The position numbers and the translations under genes were made by a program. From contig CM075767.1 in the NCBI GenBank assembly GCA_037974665.1, positions 89,430,644-89,494,643 on the forward strand: a stretch of DNA of 64,000 nucleotides. Reading direction: 5' to 3'. Position 1 is the first letter of the stretch; each line of letters starts with the position of its first letter. This document shows, one piece after another, positions 59,876 through 64,000 of this stretch. The DNA comes from Ehretia macrophylla. Its lineage: Eukaryota > Streptophyta > Magnoliopsida > Boraginales > Ehretiaceae. The notes beneath the pieces were generated by a model. The model had not been told where the DNA came from. It did no database searches and saw only the letters and a program-made list of their open reading frames with translations.

Positions 59876-60433
59876 TCTTTACAATTTTTTTTCCTCCGGT
59901 TAGGGTTGCCAAGATATTTTATCCACCACATTTCTATTATCGAATCCCACGGCACCTTGGGCAGGACAAATTCGATTCAATTGGAGGCTGGGTCCGCAAA
60001 CCGAGGGCGTAGGGCTTATGACAAAGTCTATGTCGCACCGGTGCCCATAACTTTTGAACCGTAAGGAGTTAAGCGGCGCACAGCATACCGTTGGAAAGCT
60101 CTCCGAGAGCTCTACGACGGTGGTAGCTAGCTTGCTCGCTGTGCCCTTTTTAGAGCCCAAAATTGAACGTTTTCATCAATTTCGTGCCACTTTTATTATT
60201 AAGCTCTGTTTTTTCCTCCTGGATCGTACGTCGTGAGTTGTTAAAAAGACAACAACCTTACTTGCGGGACATTAGAGGGCCCTACAATGCGTTGATATCA
60301 CGTCTTGCTAGGGTGCTGCGTTGTTGAAGCGGATGGGTTATGGTTAAGCCCATTGGGCCTTCTAAATGGGCCATCTCTCTAGGCTGGGATTGTGAACCGT
60401 TAACACAAAAGGGAATTCAACCCCCGACATGAC

Positions 60434-60552
60434 GGGTGCGATCATACCAGCACTAATGCACCGGATCCCATCAGAACTCCGAAGCTCAGCGTGCTTGGGC
60501 GAGAGTAGTACTAGGCTGGGTGACCCCTTGGGAAGTCCTCGTGTTGCATCCC
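60434..60552 (+). rRNA. 5S rRNA, copy 89
   Basis: Differences: T52C and A54C (A box), A83C (C box), C95T, C116T. Confidence 0.96.
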
Positions 60553-61110
60553 CCTTTTCAATATTTTTTCCTCCGATTAGGGTTGCCAAGATACTTTATC
60601 CACTACATTTCTATTATCCAATCCCACGGCACCTTGGGCAAGACAACTTCACTTCACGTGGAGGCTGGGCCCGCAAACCAAGGGCGTAGGGCTTGTGACC
60701 AGGTCTCCGTCTCTCCGGTGCCCATAACTTTTGATACGTAAGGAGTTACGCAGCGCACAGCATACCGTTGGAAAGCTCTCACAGACCTCTACGACGGTGG
60801 TAGTTAGCTTGCTCGCTGTGCCCTTTTTGGAGCCCAAAATTGAAGGTTTTCATCAGTTTCGGGCCAATTTTCTTTTTAAGCTCTGTTTTTCCGTCCTGGA
60901 TCGTACGTCGTGAGCTATTAAAAGGACGACAACCTTACTTGCGAGACATTAGAGGGCCCTACAATGCATTGATATCACGTCTTGCGAGGATGCTGCGTTG
61001 TTGAAGCGGATGGGTTGTTGTTAAGCCCATTGGGCCTTCTGAATGGGCCATCTCCCTAGGCTGGGACTGTGAACCGTTAACACAAAAAGGAATTCTACCC
61101 CCACCATGAC

Positions 61111-61229
61111 GGGTGCGATCATACCAGCACTAATGCACCGGATCCTATCAGAACTCTGAAGTTAAGCGTGCTTGTGCGAGAGTAGTACTAGGATGGGTGA
61201 CCCCCAGGGAAGTCCTCATGTTTCACCCC
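61111..61229 (+). rRNA. 5S rRNA, copy 90
   Basis: Differences: C36T, C47T, G65T, T96A, G108A, G113T. Boxes intact. Shares T96A, G108A and G113T with copy 78. Confidence 0.96.
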
Positions 61230-61785
61230 CCTTTTCAATTTTTTTTCCTCCGGTTAGGGTTGCCAAGATATTTTATCCACCACATTTCTATTATGGAATC
61301 CCACGGCACCTTGGGCAAGACAACTTCGATCCACGTGGAGGCCGGGCCCGCAAACCGAGGGCGTAGGAATTATTACCAAGTCTCCGTCGCTCCAGTGCCC
61401 ATAACTTTTGATCCGTAAGGAGTTAAGCGGCGCACAACATACCATTGGAAAGCTCTCCGAGAGCTCTACGATGGGGGCAGCAAGTTTGCTCGCTGTGCCC
61501 TTTTTGGAGCCCAAAATCGAACATTTTAATCAATTTTGGGCCACTTTTCTTATTAAGCTCTATTTTTCCGTCCCGGATCGTACGTCGTGAGCTGTTAAAA
61601 GGACAACAACCTTACTCGCAGGACATTAGAGGGCCCTACAATGCGTCAATATCATGTCTTGCCATTGCTGCATTGTTTAAGCAGACGGGTTGTTGTTAAG
61701 CCCATTGGGCCTTTTGAAGGGGCCATCTCTGTAGGCTGGGACTGTGAACCGTTAACAGAAAAAGGAATTCTACCCCCACCATGAC

Positions 61786-61904
61786 GGGTGCGATCATACC
61801 AGCACTAATGCACCGGATCCCATCAGAACTCCGAAGTTAAGCGTGCTTTGGCGAGAGTAGTACTAGGATGGGTGACCCCGTGGGAAGTCCTCGTGTTGCA
61901 CCCC
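61786..61904 (+). rRNA. 5S rRNA, copy 91, near-consensus
   Basis: Only G64T (A box) and C95G differ. Spacer variants GGGCACGACAAC and CCCTATGGAGTTACG link it to copy 70, 21 units away. Confidence 0.97.
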
Positions 61905-62460
61905 TTTTCAATTTTTTTTCCTCCGGTTAGGGTTGCCAAGATATTTTATCCACCACATTTCTATTATTGAATCCCACGGCACCTTGGGCACGACAACTTC
62001 GCTTCACGTGGAGGTTGGGCCCACAAACAGAGGGCGTAGGGCTTGTGACCAGGTCTCCGTCGCTCCGGTGCCCATAACTTTTTATCCCTATGGAGTTACG
62101 CGGCGCACAGCATACCGTTGGAAAGCTCTCCGAGAGCTCTACGACGGGGTTAGCAAGCTTGCTAGTTGTGGCCTTTTTGGAGCCCAAAATCGAACATTTT
62201 CATCAGTTTCGGGCCACTTTTGTTATTATGCTCTGTTTTTCCATCCCCGATCGTACGTCGTGAGTTGTTAAAAGGACGACAACCTTACTCGCGGGACATT
62301 AGAGGGCCCTACAATGCGTCGATATCACGTCTTCCAAGCATGCAGCGTTGTTGAAGCAGATGGGTTGTTGTTAAGCCCATTGGGCCTTCTGAATGGGCCA
62401 TCTCTCTAGGCTAGGACTGTGAACCGTTAACACAAAAAGGTTTTCTACCCCTACCATGAC

Positions 62461-62579
62461 GGGTGCGATCATACCAGCACTAATGCACCAGATCCCATCA
62501 GAACTCCGAAGTTAAGCTTGCTTGGGCGGGAGTTGTACTTGGATGGGTAACCCCCTAGGAAGTCCTCGTGTTGTACCCC
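62461..62579 (+). rRNA. 5S rRNA, copy 92
   Basis: Differences: G30A, G58T (A box), A69G (IE), A74T, A80T and G89A (C box), G97A, C114T. Leader has GGTTTTCTAC in place of GGAATTCTAC. Confidence 0.95.
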
Positions 62580-63137
62580 CCTTTTCAATTTTTTTTTCTC
62601 CGGTTAGGGTTGCCAAGATATTTTATCCACCGCATTTCTATTAGTGAATCCCACGGCACCTTGGGCAAGACAACGTCGATTCACGTGGAGGCCGGGCCCG
62701 CAAACCGTGGGCGTAGGGCTTATGACCATGTGTCCGTCGCTTTGGTGCCCATAACTTTTGATCCGAAAGGAGTTACGTGGTGCACAACATACCGTTGGAA
62801 AGCTCTCCAAGAGCTCTACGACAGGGTCAGCAAGCTTGCTTAATGTTCCCTTTTTGGGGCCCAAAATCGAACGTTTTCATTAGTTTCGGGCCACTTTTCT
62901 TATTAAGCTTTATTTTTCGGTCCCTGATCGTAAGTCGTGAGCTTTTAAAAGGACGACTAATTTACTCGCGGGACATTCGAGTGCCCTACAATGCGTCGAT
63001 ATCACGTCCTGCGAGGATGCTGCGTTGTTGAAGCGGATGGGTTGTTGTTAAGCCCATTGGGCCTTCTGAGTAGGCCATCTCTCTAGGCTGGGACTGTGAA
63101 CCGCTAACACAAAAAGGAATTCTACCCCCAACATGAC

Positions 63138-63255
63138 GGGTGCGATCATACCAGCACTAATGCACCGGATCCCATTAGAACTCCAAGCTAAGCGTGCATG
63201 GGCGAGAGTAGTACTAGGATGGGTGACCCCGTGGGAAGTCCTTGTGTTGCACCCA
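63138..63255 (+). rRNA. 5S rRNA, copy 93, 1-bp deletion
   Basis: 118 nt. One base lost at 48-50 (CTCCAAGCTAAGC), plus C39T, a T-to-C change at about 53, T62A (A box), C95G, C107T, C119A. Confidence 0.94.
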
Positions 63256-63813
63256 TATTTTCAATTTTTTTTCCTCCGGTTAGGGTTGCCGAGAAACTTT
63301 ATCCACCACATTTCTATTATCGAATCCCACGGCACCTTGGGCAAGACAACTTCGCTTCACGTGGAGGCTGGGCCCGCAAACCGAGATCGTAGGGCTTGTG
63401 ACCAGGTCTCTGTCGCTCTGGTGCCCGTAACTTTTGATCCGTTACGAGTTACGTGGCGCACAACATACCGTTGGAGAGCACTCCGAGCGCTCTACGACGG
63501 GGGCAGCTAGTTTGCTCGCTGTCCCCTTTTTGCTGCCCAAAATTGAACGTTTTCATCAGTTTCGGGCCACTTTTCTTATTAAGCTATGTTTTTCCATCCC
63601 GGATCGTATGTCGTGAGTTGTTAAAAGGACGACAACCTTACTCGCAGGACATTAGAAGGCTCTACAATACGTCGATATCACGTCTTGCGAGGAAGCTGCG
63701 TTGTTGAAGCGGATGGGTTGTTGTTAAACCCATTGGGCCTTCTGAATGGGCCATCTCTCTAGGCTGGGACTGTGAACCGTTAACACAAAAAGGAATTCTA
63801 CCCCCACCATGAT

Positions 63814-63932
63814 AGGTATGATCGTACCAGCACTAATGCATCGGATCCCATCAGAACTCCGAAGTTAAGCGTGCTTGGGCGAGAGTAGTACTAGGATGGG
63901 TGACCCCTTGGGAAGTCCTCGTGTTGCATCCC
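63814..63932 (+). rRNA. 5S rRNA, copy 94
   Basis: Differences: G1A, G5A, C6T, A11G, C28T, C95T, C116T. Boxes intact. The last gene of the window. Confidence 0.97.
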
Positions 63933-64000
63933 CCTTTTCAATTTTTTTTTCTGCGGTTAGGGTTGCCGAGATACTTTATCCACCACATTTCTATTACTGA
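63933..64000 (+). other. Right-truncated 5S spacer
   Basis: First 68 bp of the spacer: T4 and T9 runs, TTAGGGTT, then ATCCACCACATTTC. The array evidently continues past the window. Confidence 0.9.

Larger units (their letters stand above)
59998..61720 (+). repeat. Three-unit repeat, second copy
   Basis: Spacer of copy 88 through spacer of copy 90; partner of 57970-59690 at about 2,028-2,029 bp. Confidence 0.75.
1..64000 (+). repeat. Tandem 5S rDNA array, ~677-bp unit, 94 gene copies
   Basis: The same unit recurs from end to end: a 5S rRNA gene (119 nt) and a spacer of about 558 bp. Start-to-start spacing is 675-680 bp for nearly all units; exceptions are 642, 665, 671, 672 (twice), 910 and 912 bp. 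Spacer order after the gene: C-rich end, T4, CAA, T8-9, telo-box-like TTAGGGTT, CACGTG box, a GC-rich middle (GGGCGTAGGGCTTGTGACC), a segment with the inverted pair AGCTCTC/GAGAGCT and a GCAAGCTTGC palindrome, a T-rich stretch (TTTCATCAGTTTCGGGCCAC), a CGATATCACGTC stretch, a TGGGCC cluster, then GTTAACACAAAAAGGAATTC just before the next gene. No foreign insertion was seen. The 5S family is certain; the plant species is not recognisable. Confidence 0.98.

Noticed and set aside
1-64000. Open reading frames of 60-138 codons on both strands at the 677-bp period
   Set aside because: They overlap each other on opposite strands, cross 5S genes, shift start and end from unit to unit, and are broken by indels in many units. 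No known protein domain is visible. They are by-products of the repeat.
1-64000. CRISPR array or other prokaryotic direct repeat
   Set aside because: The period is about 677 bp with whole 5S genes in each unit; there are no short repeats with unique spacers.
1-64000. 5S-carrying retrotransposon (Cassandra-type TRIM)
   Set aside because: These carry 5S-like promoter sequence in their LTRs, but here there are no TG...CA ends, target-site duplications, primer-binding site or polypurine tract, and units are in perfect tandem.
1-64000. An undescribed biological system
   Set aside because: The whole window is explained by 5S rDNA units and their rearrangements; I found no further element.

Overview
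The whole 64-kb window is one uninterrupted head-to-tail array of plant-type 5S ribosomal RNA genes, all on the + strand. I count 94 gene copies of about 119 nt, each followed by about 558 bp of non-transcribed spacer, so the repeat unit is about 677 bp (most units 675-680 bp). The window opens inside a spacer (1-457) and closes 68 bp into another (63933-64000). The gene has the plant 5S layout: a GGGTGCGATCATACCAGCAC start, an A box at gene positions 50-64, an intermediate element (IE) at 67-72, a C box at 80-90 (AGGATGGGTGA), and a 3' end GTTGCACCCC pairing with the 5' end. T-rich RNA polymerase III terminators follow directly. This points to a nuclear chromosome of a land plant, probably a flowering plant. 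The species cannot be named from the sequence. I see no protein-coding gene, tRNA, transposon or CRISPR array; open reading frames recurring at the 677-bp period are by-products of the repeat.

Layout: positions 1-26141 are regular units, with one 642-bp unit (20763-21404) carrying a 35-bp spacer deletion. Two over-long units (26142-27051, 910 bp; 31790-32701, 912 bp) each carry an extra 235-bp spacer segment with the same breakpoint and lie eight units apart. Units at 33-37.3 kb and 40.4-45.4 kb are related blocks that differ by gain or loss of whole units. Units at 47.9-53.6 kb reappear at 54.0-59.7 kb at an exact 6,094-6,095-bp offset (nine units), and three of these units reappear again 2,028 bp further on. 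The array has therefore been reshaped by unequal exchange and block duplication.

By my hand reading, no copy equals the majority sequence, and only about 23 of 94 keep the A box, IE and C box all intact. Substitutions pile up at the six CpG sites of the gene, as expected from long-term cytosine methylation. This suggests a diverse, largely silent or decaying 5S array rather than a freshly homogenised active one. The spacer carries conserved short motifs upstream (three TGGGCY site-II-like elements at about -88 to -62) and downstream (T-runs, a telo-box-like TTAGGGTT, a CACGTG G-box). In gene entries, substitutions are given against the window's own majority sequence, numbered 1-119 from the first G of GGGTGCG.
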